A DNA stretch of 64,000 bases, taken from positions 1,302,001 through 1,366,000 of the forward strand of contig PUFA01000314.1 of assembly GCA_003508835.1 (NCBI GenBank). Reading direction: 5' to 3'. This document shows positions 1 to 10,600 of the stretch, piece after piece (positions within the stretch are counted from its first letter, which is position 1; each line of letters opens with the position of its first letter). This stretch comes from Eonycteris spelaea. Lineage: Eukaryota > Chordata > Mammalia > Chiroptera > Pteropodidae. The position numbers were made by a program, and so were the translations under genes. Under the pieces are notes generated by a model. It worked only from the letters and a program-made list of their open reading frames with translations. It did not search any database and was not told the origin of the DNA.

Positions 1-2447
1 CACGGGCCATAAGGTCACCGGAGTTAATGGGCAAATCCATCATAAAAAAGCTATTTGAGTGGCTGCGTTTCTCCGCCTGGCCTTCCCTCACACGTGTCTG
101 AGATAGCAATCAGAGGGTAATCACGTCGATGACACACCTGGATCCACTCGGAGTCCTTGTCTGAAATCATTTACCTGCCGGCACTCGGAAGTGGGAAGAA
201 CGAGGCACGTGTGTTGGGACCGGAGCCGTTCCGAGCGCACGGCACACGGCAGCGGCCCAGAGCACGCGTCCGTGGAGAAGGGGGGCTCGGAGACCGAGGC
301 GAGGCCGGACCCGTGGGGGCCCCTGCTTCTCCATTAGGAAGAAATGCAGTCGGACCTGGGCTGGAGGCTGGGAGGAGCCGGGGTCACCTTTCGAATGCCC
401 TGCCGGGGGCCTGAGGCACCCATGCCCCGTGGGCCTGTGCCGTGAGTCACGCCCTCATTCCCAGCACAAAGAGCCGCGAGGAATCCATTCCTCCTCAGAG
501 GAATCCATTCTTCCTCAACACCCGGGGAGCCAGGCCACCCTGTCAGCTTCCTGGGTGCTCACGAAGAAGCAACATACTGGAGGCTGATGGAATGAGAAAG
601 GCGTCTGCTCCCAAGTCTTGCAGGAAATCAGACCCCGGGTTAAAGACCTCGCAGCATTTTGCTTTGCTGGGGGCGGGAGGCTAACTCGGCTTCTTCTCTC
701 TTCATCCACGTCTGTAAATAAACATTGCTCGTGTTTCATGGTGTCGGGACCCTCCGGCTCTTGGTGGGCCCTGCAATAATCAGCACCCAGCACTGCGGGG
801 CCCACACAGTTCCCAGTCCTGCTGGTCGCCCCCGGGGGGCGGAGCACCGAGGTCAGAAGAGGTCGCGGAGCAGGAGGAGGGGTGACTGTGAGACCCCCCG
901 CGAGGCGACGCCGGCTCTCCCAGGGTCTCTGCGAGGGAGACCTGCACGGCGCAGAGACGCTTCGTACCGGGTGGCGGACGGAACGCCGGCGCGCGCACGC
1001 CCGGCTTCGGGTCACCGCCCGCTTTGCCGCGCAGGGCGCCCCGCGCCCAAGCCCAGCTGCGGCGGGAAGCCGGGGGCGGGTGTGGGGGGCCCGGCGGAGG
1101 CGGGCGGCTGCCGGTCCTGCCAGGAAGGGCGTGTGAAGAGCCGCCTCCGGCTTCCTCGTTTCTCTGCCCACTGCGCCCCAGCTGCTGCTCCGGGCCACCC
1201 CGTGTCCTCCACGCCCTGCCGACACCTGCCGAGCAGCGCGGAGGGGCAGACGGGGCCGGGGGCGGGCGCTGCTCCTGCTGCTGCCGCTGCCAGGACGCGC
1301 TTAGGCGGCACGACCCCCGCCTGCAGGGCACCTGCAGCCCTCCGGGAGCCCAGCCCACCTGCTCGGTCGCCCCACCCCAGCGTCGCCCCCGGGACACGGC
1401 TGGCGCCCGCCGCTGTCGGTGCCCCCTCCCCTCATCGTGAGGCCGCGAAGCCCACGGGGTCTGGGCCGCCCACGACGCCTCCTCCGGACCTGCGCATCTT
1501 GCATCTCGGCCCACGCTCGACTTCGGGCCCCGTTTGGATAAATCTTCCCCCCAGCAGGACAGGCCTCGGTAGGTCAAGCCAGACGGCACGAATCCTGTCC
1601 CGGGTGACCTCAGCACACAGCTGGACTGCTGGACCGGCAGCTTCGCATGGCAGCCAGAACAGGGTCCAGGCCAGGTCTCTGAGAGAGCAGGGCGCAGGGC
1701 ACTGTGTCCGCCACAGAAACAGATGGTCCTCGCCGGCAAATTTCAGAGAAGGGGAGCGAAAAGAGGCCAGTGACAGAACTGTGGGAACCCCTGTGCCCCG
1801 AGGTCAGCAAACGCCGGGGCTTCGCTCGCTTCATCTGTTGTAGGTGCTTAAGGAAATCATTCAGGGTGGAACAGAGCTGATGTCCCACCTGCTGGTGACT
1901 GACCACAGCAGGTGACACACAGGAGCCCTCACGCTAACGCCTGGCAGGCTGTCTCACGGTGGCTTCTACAGAACCCCAGCGGAGAGGCCGCCGGAGGGAG
2001 ATTCTAGAGCCCCACAGAACCACGGCACCGGGCAGTCACTCGGGGATGAGCGAGCCAGGACTCATTCTCCGAGGCTGAACGTGAAGGCCCCGCTTCGCTC
2101 CTCAGGGCCTGAATCAAGGAGCAAGCATCTCGATGCGAATCAGGTGAGCGGGGTACGTGACGTGGCCTTCGCACGGGGCTCTTCCATCAGCCATGCGAAG
2201 AGAGGGTCTGGAGCCCAGAGTCCCCCGGCCAAGTCGCCCTGGCGCTGCCTACAGCCGTGTTCCCACTGTCTGCCCTGCGGCCTCGCAGAAGGGGCAGCGT
2301 GGAGCTCTGTGCACAGCCTGGAGGTGGTCGGCGACGTCCCCAAGCCACGTGCCACCCTCAGCCACGCCCAGAACTCCCAGACATCACCAGCGCCCTCGAT
2401 GTCTGTCTGCAGACTGGCCCTGGTGACTGCACAGAGGGTCTTTCGGC

Positions 2448-2475
2448 AAAAAAAAAAAAAAAAAAAAAAAAAAAA
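2448..2475 (+). repeat. Poly(A) tract, 28 bases
   Basis: Uninterrupted run of A. The preceding sequence has no SINE, L1 or spliced-gene resemblance I can see, so I call it a simple repeat rather than a retroposon tail. Confidence 0.8.
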
Positions 2476-2879
2476 GGAGGAAAGTGAGAAGCGCCCCACC
2501 TTGTCTCCCTTCGTGAGCTAACGTGGGTGGGGTTCCACCATGGGGAGGGGGAGAACTCTGAGAAGTGTCACAGTAGGGGTTTCAGGTCGTCTGGGCTTTT
2601 CCGTTATCACGCACGTCCCGTCCTTCACGAGCAGGGCGAATCCCAGCCTTCTTCACAGTGCTGCATTCTGGGGACTGAACGGTGCTGCTTTAGGGTTCAA
2701 CCCCAAACTAAGTGCTAGTAAATCACGTCCCCTTTAAATGGCAGTCCGCCTTCCTGCAGGAGCCCTGGGAACGATCGGCTCTCAGGTGCTTTCGGAGTAG
2801 CTTAAATGCTCCTACGAAACGGCATTGAAGTATGTGCTTCTTAAATGTCACTTTTCACTCAATAATGACAGCCCACAAA

Positions 2880-3260
2880 CATATTTGATGGAAATCTGTC
2901 CACGAAAGAACGACATTTATTGTATCTGTTTGAGCCACCTACTGCCCTTCACCTATTATGTGACTGTCAAACCCATGCAATTATATCAGACATATATACA
3001 TTTTATATATATAATGTATATAAACATATGTGCACGTACATCTTACATACCAAGACATTTCGTCTTGAATATATTATTAAAGTTACACACTCCTGTTTAC
3101 ATATAATAGATGATGTGTGCATTTATGTCAATTAAATATGTTCAAATCATTTATAATGACCTTTCCTCTTCAGTTTCTTAAAACCACGTGCATTTTTTAC
3201 GTATTACGTAAGATATAAATGTGTGTGTGTCACCTATGTCACATGGTATATGAAGACATC
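2880..3260. repeat. AT-rich low-complexity stretch
   Basis: Contains alternating purine-pyrimidine runs (ATATATACATTTTATATATA near 2991-3010) inside a GC-rich flank. Confidence 0.5.
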
Positions 3261-4740
3261 TCCAGTGTTTTGAACACCACACACAGTCCGAGTCTCCCAC
3301 CCGCTCACCTTCTCAGAGACCCAGAGACCCCACTGCTCTTAAGACCCTGAGACTTTCCTAGAGGCCCATCCTGTTCTCCCGGCGCACAGCTCACGGTGCG
3401 ACCTGCCTCCGCGGCACGGAGGCCTGGGAATCGCCGCACCTGGCGCAGGTTCCGCACAGGTGGGTGGGTACTCTCAGCCGCCGGCAGGCGGGCGGGCAGA
3501 CCCCCCCACCCACGCGTAAGGTCATTAAGGTCATGCAGGCGTTGCTGCAAGGGTGCGGGGAGAGACCGACCTCGCGGGAAGTTAGCGGATATCACTTCCT
3601 TCTGACGCAGCGTGCGGGACGTGCTTGGGGGAGACTGTGCTGAAAATACGCACGAGAGCATCACTGCGCAGCGGGGTGGTGGCTGTGCGCGCGGTGCGCG
3701 CGGCGTGTGAACGCGCTGCCCGCGGTGCGTGGACGGAGGAGGCGTGGCCAGGGTCCCACCCTTTCCTGGCTCACGCACGCACCGTGGGCAGGACGAGCAG
3801 GAGGCCTTGGGCCTCCCACCTGCCGTTTGCTCTCCAGCTAATACGGGGCTGGTGGAGGGCAAAGGGGACCCCGCCGGTCGGGACTGACCCCACCAGAGCT
3901 GCTAGGGCAAAGGTCGGTGGCAGACACCGGTGGCCGCTATTGCGACATTCCACCATGATCTACAGCCAAGCGGCACACAAAAACTTGTACGTCTTGTTCA
4001 CGTTTCAAGAATTCCTTCTCCCCGTTTTTTTGCGGGTGGTCTCCAGAACAGTTTTTCCTTTTTCTTTTTTGTACAATCGTGAATGTCTTGGATCCTCGCC
4101 TTGGTTGTCTATTAGGGGTTTGAGCACGTATACACAGTGTAAGAAATTCGAAAAATGTAGAGGACGCTAAAAAAACTTGACAGTTCCACCTGTCAGTTCT
4201 TCTAGAGGAAGCAAGACCTGCTCAGGAGGAGGGACACCTGCTCTTTCGCAAGTGTATGGCCTCAGGGGCTTACGCAACTTCATCTCACTCATCTCGGGGA
4301 GAGAGATACCTGGTCGTTTAGACAGTGAGTGTGCCCTGGGCTGCAGGCTGTTTCTGAGGTTATAAACCAAACAGCCTTAAGCACAAAGAACGAATCCCTC
4401 TTTGGACTGTGGACATCTGGCTGGCGTGGCTAGTTCTGAGAGCTCCCGGGAGCCCTGTGCAGCTTGGGTAGGCCGCTGTGTGGCACACGGGCTTCTCCGA
4501 TGGGCCACAGGTGTCATCAGAAGCTGCGCTGGTGTGAGCCGAGTGTGACAGATGGCCAGGTGAGGCCAAGCAGTGACTCTGTGGGAAGCTGGCGGTTTCA
4601 CGAGCCGGGCCCATGGCACCCCGGCTTGTGACTCTGAGGACAGAGTCAGAAGAGACCCAAGACACCGAGGTCTCCAGGTCCAGCTCCTCCTGCGAGGTCC
4701 TGGAGGGCGGGAGCTGTGGCAAGGACGTAGCCAGGCCCAA

Positions 4741-4812
4741 AACGTCAAGAGAGAAAGAAGAAAGGAAGAGAGAGGAAGAGGAACACAGACACAGAGGGAG
4801 GGAGGGAGGGGG
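4741..4812 (+). repeat. Purine-rich (GA)n-like tract
   Basis: Nearly all purine: GAGAGAAAGAAGAAAGG and similar, then a run of GGGA units (GAGGGAGGGAGG). Confidence 0.6.
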
Positions 4813-5885
4813 AGGGCTTGGACGGCTTCCCAGGATAACCGGGCGGAAGCAGCCTTCCAAGTACAACACATAAAGCAGACAGCGAGGGGACAGCCAGGAC
4901 GGCGAAACGAGAAAGCTGAAATACGGCAAGACGGCACAGACAGCGGCATGAATCTACAGCCGTACAACTACGTCTACGTCTACACGCGTCTTGTCTTCGC
5001 ATACACGGCGCGTTGACGTTTCCACACGGTGTGCGGCGGAGTCCTCCTCTGATTTGTCTCATCGGTGCTTCATGAGCTTTGGGCACCACTGCACTGCAGG
5101 TTCCCGAGTCTCCTCTGTCGCCTTTCACGTCGTCAGCAAACGTAAGCGATGGTCCCCTCCCCCCTTCCCCCCCCCCGGGAGAACAGAATTTGGCCCAAAT
5201 AAATTGTGCCTCGTGGAAGGAAATGCACCGTCTCATCCCAGAGGCTGTCCCTCTCTGACTGCCAGGAGAATTATGAAAAGAGCGAGCATCCGACCCATGC
5301 CCGGATCACATGCTCATTGTTTACCAAGCCGTCTTCGGGCTTGCCCTGTTGTTTTTATGTGAAGGGGGCCTTCCCTCTTACGCCAGAGATGTTTCTGAAG
5401 AATGTGGAAACTGGCTTCAGAAATGCTTCGAACCATGTTTTCGTGTCTCGGGGGAGCAGAAGCACACCATGTTCCCGTAAGTGTCTCTTCGTCGGCCGCC
5501 AGGACATTTTGCCAGTTTGGCCCCAGTGAAGGGGGACTGTCCTTCATCCTTGCTATGTGTCTGCTTCGTTTTTCAGCCACTTCTCCGGGTGGCTTCAAAA
5601 CCCAGCCGGCTCCCTAAGCCCCTTCTAGGGCACCAACCATGCCCACTAGAGATCAGCTACGTGGTCCTGCAGTTTCTGATTCTCAGTCCTGCCATGGGAG
5701 CTGTTTTGTCTTTTAAAAACACTCCTTTTATAGCTAAGGAATCAACAGAAATGTAATGTTACTAGGGGAGAGAAGAACCTCCTTAGGTTTGTCTACCCAT
5801 TCGTTTCCAGACAATGGAGAGGAACTGGGAACAAGAATTCTGCAGACACCCCACCCATGTTTCTGGAATGAAGGTGTCACCGGTG

Positions 5886-6246
5886 GATTCGCGTGCCCCA
5901 CAAAAAAAGAGATGTCGGACTCCTAATTCCTAGCACCTTATTTGAAGACAGGGTCTTTACATAAGTGATCAAGTTCAACGTGGTCATCGGGGTGGGTGGC
6001 CCTCTGATATGACTGGTGTCCTTACTCAGGGGCGAAATGTGGACCCAGAAACACACACATAGGGAGAAGAAAATAAAAGGAGACAGAGGGACCAGACGGC
6101 CACAAACAAGCCAAGGAGAAAGGTGGGGGGAGGGGGGGTACTGCTGACACCCAGATCTAAGCATACTGGCTTCCAGAACTGTGAGTCAATACATTCCTGC
6201 TGTTCAGACCACCCGGTTTATGGCACTGTGTCCCAGCAGCCTAGCA
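5886..6246 (+). mobile_element. MaLR solo LTR (MLT1/MST class)
   Basis: Successive landmarks match a sense MaLR LTR: TTGAAGACAGGGTCTTTACA (5942-5961), ACTGGTGTCCTTACTCAGG (6011-6029), CCAGAACTGTGAGTCAATAC (6173-6192), and GACCACCCGGTTTATGGCAC (6208-6227) for the GCCACCCAGTCTGTGGTA consensus. The right end is CAGCAGCCTAGCACA. No internal retroviral genes adjoin it. This is a non-coding relic; the subfamily is not resolved. Confidence 0.8.
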
Positions 6247-6434
6247 CATTCCGGTCACAGTTCCCTCAGTAACTGGTTGATGAACTGCCTGCCTTCTCTG
6301 GGGTTTGGTGTCCTTGGTGGGAAATAAAATTTAATGGGAAAAAGCCTCATAGGAACAGCTGTACAAAGACGTAAACTGATGGAACATACGGTCCTGGCTA
6401 ATGTGAACGGCCTGACCTGCCCCCTCTCGGTTAA

Positions 6435-6505
6435 CAGCCCCGTCTTACACACGAGGAAACTGAGGCACAGAGGTTCACTGCCCATTATCGTTGATAACCT
6501 TGCTG
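6435..6505 (-). mobile_element. MIR SINE fragment
   Basis: ACACGAGGAAACTGAGGCAC (6449-6468) followed by AGAGGTTCACTG is the reverse complement of the MIR core region (CCTCAGTTTCCTCATCTGTA). The fragment is short and old. Confidence 0.55.
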
Positions 6506-7049
6506 AGTCCAGAAACACAGGCTTACATTTTAAATACTCTGGAACTTCCCTCTGCTTTTTGAAAGATCAGATCCTGACGCCTAAACGTGCATACGCAAAC
6601 TCAGCTAACACTACAGGGGAAGGAGAAGGTATTTTTGAGGGTGAGACGAAAATGCTTTTCCGATTGCACTCAGAAAGGTAAGAAATAAAACTCAGAGCAA
6701 CCAGAGACAGGGGAGACGCAAGTCAAAGGCGGCAAAGCATTTTAAAAATGCTCCTTCCGGGCTGCTATCAGAGTCAGGCCTGGACGGTGGGGGCGGGGGA
6801 GCTGGGGTGTGCTTGGGGACAAGGCACCAGCCCGGGATAATAGGGAGATGCAGGCTGCAGAGCCCCGGGGTGGGACGACCCCACCAGGGACCCCTAGTGA
6901 CTAAAGCCACTTGCCAGCACGTTGACCTGGTGGCGGGCGGTGACTCCAAGCTTAGCATCTCTGCGCCCCGCCCCCAACCGCACCAGGCCTGTCCGTCTAG
7001 GCTTTCCCTCCCCCTCCCCAAATCCGATCCGTGCATCTGTCCCTAGACT
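6506..7049. other. Distal 5' flank of PUDP
   Basis: Unassigned, moderately GC-rich sequence that rises in CpG toward 7050. No element or gene recognised. Confidence 0.6.
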
Positions 7050-7198
7050 GGGAACTCGGCCCTGCCCGGTCCCGCGACTGAGCACCGCCGCCCCTTTGGG
7101 GTTGGAAAGGGAGCGGGGCCGGGGTGAAGGCGTTCACGCTTGCCCGGCGCATGCAGCGTCCCGGCTCCGCCGCCTCGATCTGGGTGAGCGGCCAACGC

Positions 7199-7454
7199 GC
7201 GCGTGCGCGGGGCAGGCCGGCGAGCCCCGGAGCGCGCGTGCGCAGAGCGTCTCAGGACGCGCGGGAAGACCTGGAGCGCGCGTGCGCGCGGCTCAGAGCG
7301 CGCGTTCCAACAAGCCCGAGGCGCGCGACGCTCGGAGAGGGCCCGGAGCGCGCGTGCGCAGAGCGTCCTGGGACGCGCGCGCGCAGCTCAGAGCGCGCGT
7401 TCCAAGACGCCGGGGGCGCGCGACGCTCTGAGAGGGCCCGCGGCGCGCGTGCGC
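7199..7454. promoter_or_regulatory. Five NRF1-type palindromes upstream of PUDP
   Basis: The 10-mer GCGCGTGCGC occurs at 7199-7208, 7234-7243, 7278-7287, 7350-7359 and 7445-7454. Each copy is flanked by C on the left and A or G on the right, so all five match the NRF1 consensus YGCGCRYGCGCR (canonical YGCGCAYGCGCR on the minus strand). NRF1 drives many housekeeping promoters. The sites are seen in the sequence; binding is inferred. Confidence 0.6.
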
Positions 7455-7490
7455 AGAGCGTCTTGGGACCGCGCGCACAGGCCTGGAGTG
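7229..7490. repeat. Degenerate promoter tandem repeat, 96-bp unit
   Basis: The block starting CGGAGCGCGCGTGCGCAGAG recurs at about 7229, 7345 and 7440 (the last as CGGCGCGC). Inside it, CTCAGAGCGCGCGTTCCA recurs at about 7293 and 7389, and GCGCGCGACGCTC at about 7321 and 7417, both 96 bp apart. The first unit carries about 20 extra bases and the third is partial. Three of the five NRF1-type sites sit at the start of these units. Confidence 0.7.
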
Positions 7491-7561
7491 CGCGCCGCGC
7501 GAACCGGCGCGACCAGCGGGCACGCGCGCCTCCTCCCTACCCCTACCTAGCCGGACGGCGA

Positions 7562-7574
7562 CACAATGGCGGCG
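7562..7574 (+). promoter_or_regulatory. YY1-type motif spanning the start codon
   Basis: CACAATGGCGGCG covers the ATG and matches the AANATGGCGGC class of YY1 sites often found at the first codons of housekeeping genes. The match is visible; function is inferred. Confidence 0.4.
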
Positions 7575-7635
7575 TCCATTTCCCCGCCGCGGCCCGTCAC
7601 CCACCTACTCTTTGACTTGGACGGCCTCCTTCTGG
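7566..7635 (+). CDS. PUDP: PUDP coding exon 1
   Basis: Codes for residues 1-23 plus the first base of codon 24. It begins [10 protein letters not shown] and runs into the HAD motif I strand [10 protein letters not shown], with D17 as the predicted phospho-aspartate nucleophile. The ATG at 7566 has a strong Kozak context (A at -3, G at +4). It is the only start placing the family's short MAA-type N-terminus directly before motif I. The donor is G|GTGCGT at 7636, and reading through it meets an in-frame TAG within a few codons. The exon lies inside a CpG island. Confidence 0.95.
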
Positions 7636-10600
7636 GTGCGTAGCCTGCGGCCGCCCCCGCGAAAACTGTGCGAGGAAAAGTGCGCAAGGAGCGCGGGCTC
7701 CCGGGGCCGGGACCCCGGGGCGGGCGGCGCGCCTGGCGGCGCCGCGGCCCGGACGCCTCGCGCGACTCTCACTTCCGGTGGCCGCGCGTGGGCACCGAGT
7801 ACGCGGGGGCCGGCGCGTGAGGGCGCGGCTCTCGGGGACCGCAGCGCGGGCGGGAAGTTTGCGTCCGCCCGGGGCTGCGGCGAGCGCCGCCCGGCCTCAG
7901 TTTCCCCGCCCGCACCGCGGCCTCGAGGACCCTGTCCCGCCCGTCCCGGAGCTGCCGTCGCGGGCGCCGAGGTGCACGCACCTTGCTTGTAGCATCGTGC
8001 AGGGCTGTTGTCCTCAGCCCGCTTGTTTGGGGACATCTGGCAGCGTCTGGAGGCATTTGGACCGTCCTCGTTGGGGGGGGGGATTGTCATGTAGGGAGTG
8101 GAGGGCAGGGCCACTGTGGAACCTTCCGCCAAGCACAGGACCGCCCCACAGCCCCACACATTTCCCAGCCCCTAACGCGTGTGGCGTGGAGGTGGGGCGG
8201 CCCTGCCGGGTGGCGCGGCACCTCAGAGACCCGCATCACGGGCGTCCCTTGGGAGCAGCCCGGCAGTGCAGAACCGGGGCCCAAGTCCACACCTGCCCTC
8301 GCAGAATCCGCACATTACCCCAAGCGACCGAAAGTTTGGGAAGCGCGCTGTGCCCTGGGGTCCGATGCTCTTTCGACCCCTGTGTGTGCACTGAGCAGTC
8401 CCTTGGGCAGTTGGGGTGGGCTCCACCTTCACCCGCCAAACCGAAGTCAAGTACAAAGCAAGGACTAGAACGCGCAGTCGGAACCTCTAGAGAGACCTGG
8501 CCTGAGTGCTGCCCGGAGCCTGGCCTCAGAGTCTCCGGAAGGCTTGCTAGGACTTTCCAGAAGTGCACATACTTTATGTGGACTGCTGACCGGACGTGGT
8601 GAGCTCGTGATTGCTTCCTCGGGTAAAATCCTGCGTTCGCTAGTTAAAAACAAAGACACCAACTCAAGCAGGTAAAGTTGCTTGCCTGAGGTCCCACGGC
8701 TAAGAAGGAGCAAAGCTGAGATCCCAGATCCGCGTCCCCCCACTGACCCTATTACTAGACTGTTTAAAAGGCACACACAGAAAAGCCTTTGTGGACCCAG
8801 AGAGAGAGATAAACGTGTGCATTCTGAGGGGGCGGAAATGCCCCACAGAGGTCAGTAACTGGAGAGAAAGCTATAGGCAGCCAGCACAACATGAGTCCAA
8901 GTTCAAACAGCTTCTAGGATTCCTAAAAGCACAGTATGTAGACCAGAATTGTCCCACTCCGGTGGTCAAGAAGTTAAATCATGAAATAAATTCCTTACCC
9001 TCTGATGAAAGATCCGGAGATCCCGTTGTGGGAGTGTCATGAATTATAATTAAAAACCGAGATGTCTCTTTAAAATTAAATTGACCAAACTTGTCGGTGA
9101 GCTAGATGCTCGCGCTGGACTCAGGGTCCCACACACAGCCATCCCCCGAAGTGACGGATTTGGCTTACGGGGCAGGACGTGCAGGGGTCGTGACAAACCA
9201 GGGCCTCCCTCCTCTTGGCTAAGACAGGTATGAGGGCTGCTCTCCCTGGCACTGTTACCCAATCCTGTGACTTGGTTAGAAAACCAAGAATTAGTGGCAT
9301 TTGGGAAGATAAGACCCAGCTCTGCAGCCACCCCGTTTGCTGCCCTTTTCCTCCATTCTCGCCCTGGCTCTTTGAGGTGGCAGAGTCTTGCAGAACTTGG
9401 GTTAGAAATTCGCCATTGCTCGCTTTTTTTATTTTAATGTATAAAATGGAACACTGCAGAATGTGCTAGTTTACCTCATTTAATCTACCCAGTAATGCCT
9501 GCTCTAATTCCTTAACCACCCCTTACGTATATCTGTTATTGGCTTAACAACGTGCAATCAGCTTGTAATGAATGATTTTGCAGTTGGTGTGCTTTTTGGA
9601 ATTTTGAAAAGCATTTCTGCTGAAGTTCTTTGTCGCGGTAGCCCAGGTACCTGATACTCTAGACTTGATACTCCTTTCTCAGGGAAGTGAAATTAAGGAC
9701 AAATAGTTTGATGGGGAAATTTTAACTATTACAGGAGAAACTCGTTTAATCAGAGGGGAATGAGGAAGTAGAGGGAGATTTTTGCAGAAATGCTGATAAG
9801 AACAACAGGGCACGTTTCAGTGTTTTTGCAACGTATGGTGCTGTGTGTAATCCCTTCAAACAGGAAAGACAATTCGGTTTCTGTTTCTGCTGACATAAGG
9901 TAACAGGGCTGTGATCTAGGTAATCATTTCTCAAATGGGAAGGAGAGAAGGTGAAAGGGAACTGAGGTGACTTATTGACCAGAGCAAGATTTTGAAGGAA
10001 GGAGAAAGATAACGAGTATTAAATGGTATCTCAGCTCCCGAGAGCGAAGATTATCCACTTTGTAAATAGCTGAAATTAGGAGCACAAGAGGTGGGCCCAG
10101 CCTCTTCAAAAGCCACGGAGCTTGTCCTCTAGACTGGCACAGCACTGACACATAGCACCACGTCGCGTTCTCTAGGGGCAGCTTTAAAACAATGCAGATG
10201 AAATGAACGTGAATGGTACATTTTTTCTGTTCCAATATCCAATGAATTGTTATTCAACACATAATCCCTGTGACAAGCCGTCGAGACCAGTTACGTTCCT
10301 TCTCGACACCTGGCCTGTGGGATGCGTGTGCACGTCACACTCAGCACTTCTCGGGGCGCGCTGCCCCCTTCGTCCAGTGGCCACTGCACTGGGCAGCGCA
10401 GTCCACAGGTTCAGGACGCAGCCCAGGCCGTCTGCTGGCAGAGGCTGGGTGTTAGGAATATCCAGAATTAGGAATGAGGGTGTGTGGAAAATGTGCTCTA
10501 TGTAACGTGTTTTCTAGGCGTCTTATAAATATGGTCACTTTTTAGAATCCTTCAAAAATCAGCTAAGACAAAATTCTTGAACGTTCTTTAATTCTTATAA

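Larger units (their letters stand above)
1..5880. other. 5' flank, no gene recognised
   Basis: GC-rich to about 2540, then mixed. It holds a 20-bp direct tandem pair at 481-518 (GAATCCATTC start), an A28 run at 2448-2475, an AT-rich stretch at 2830-3260 with TATA-type alternation, and a purine-rich run at 4741-4812. Several ORFs exist (for example 725-1843), but none resembles a known protein and GC-rich DNA readily gives such frames. Confidence 0.7.
7050..7565 (+). promoter_or_regulatory. PUDP: PUDP CpG-island promoter and 5' UTR region
   Basis: A dense CpG block begins near 7060 and runs through exon 1 to about 8000. I see no TATA box, so a dispersed CpG-island promoter is likely, and the transcription start cannot be placed by eye. 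The block holds the five NRF1-type sites described separately and abuts the start codon. Confidence 0.75.

Noticed and set aside
2330..2475. Possible processed pseudogene or SINE ending in A28
   Set aside because: The sequence before the A run shows no gene, SINE or L1 3'-end resemblance and no target-site duplication I could find.
8791..9042. 83-codon ORF in average-GC intron sequence
   Set aside because: Composition is more protein-like than its neighbours, but no homologue is recognised and no splice or start context supports it.
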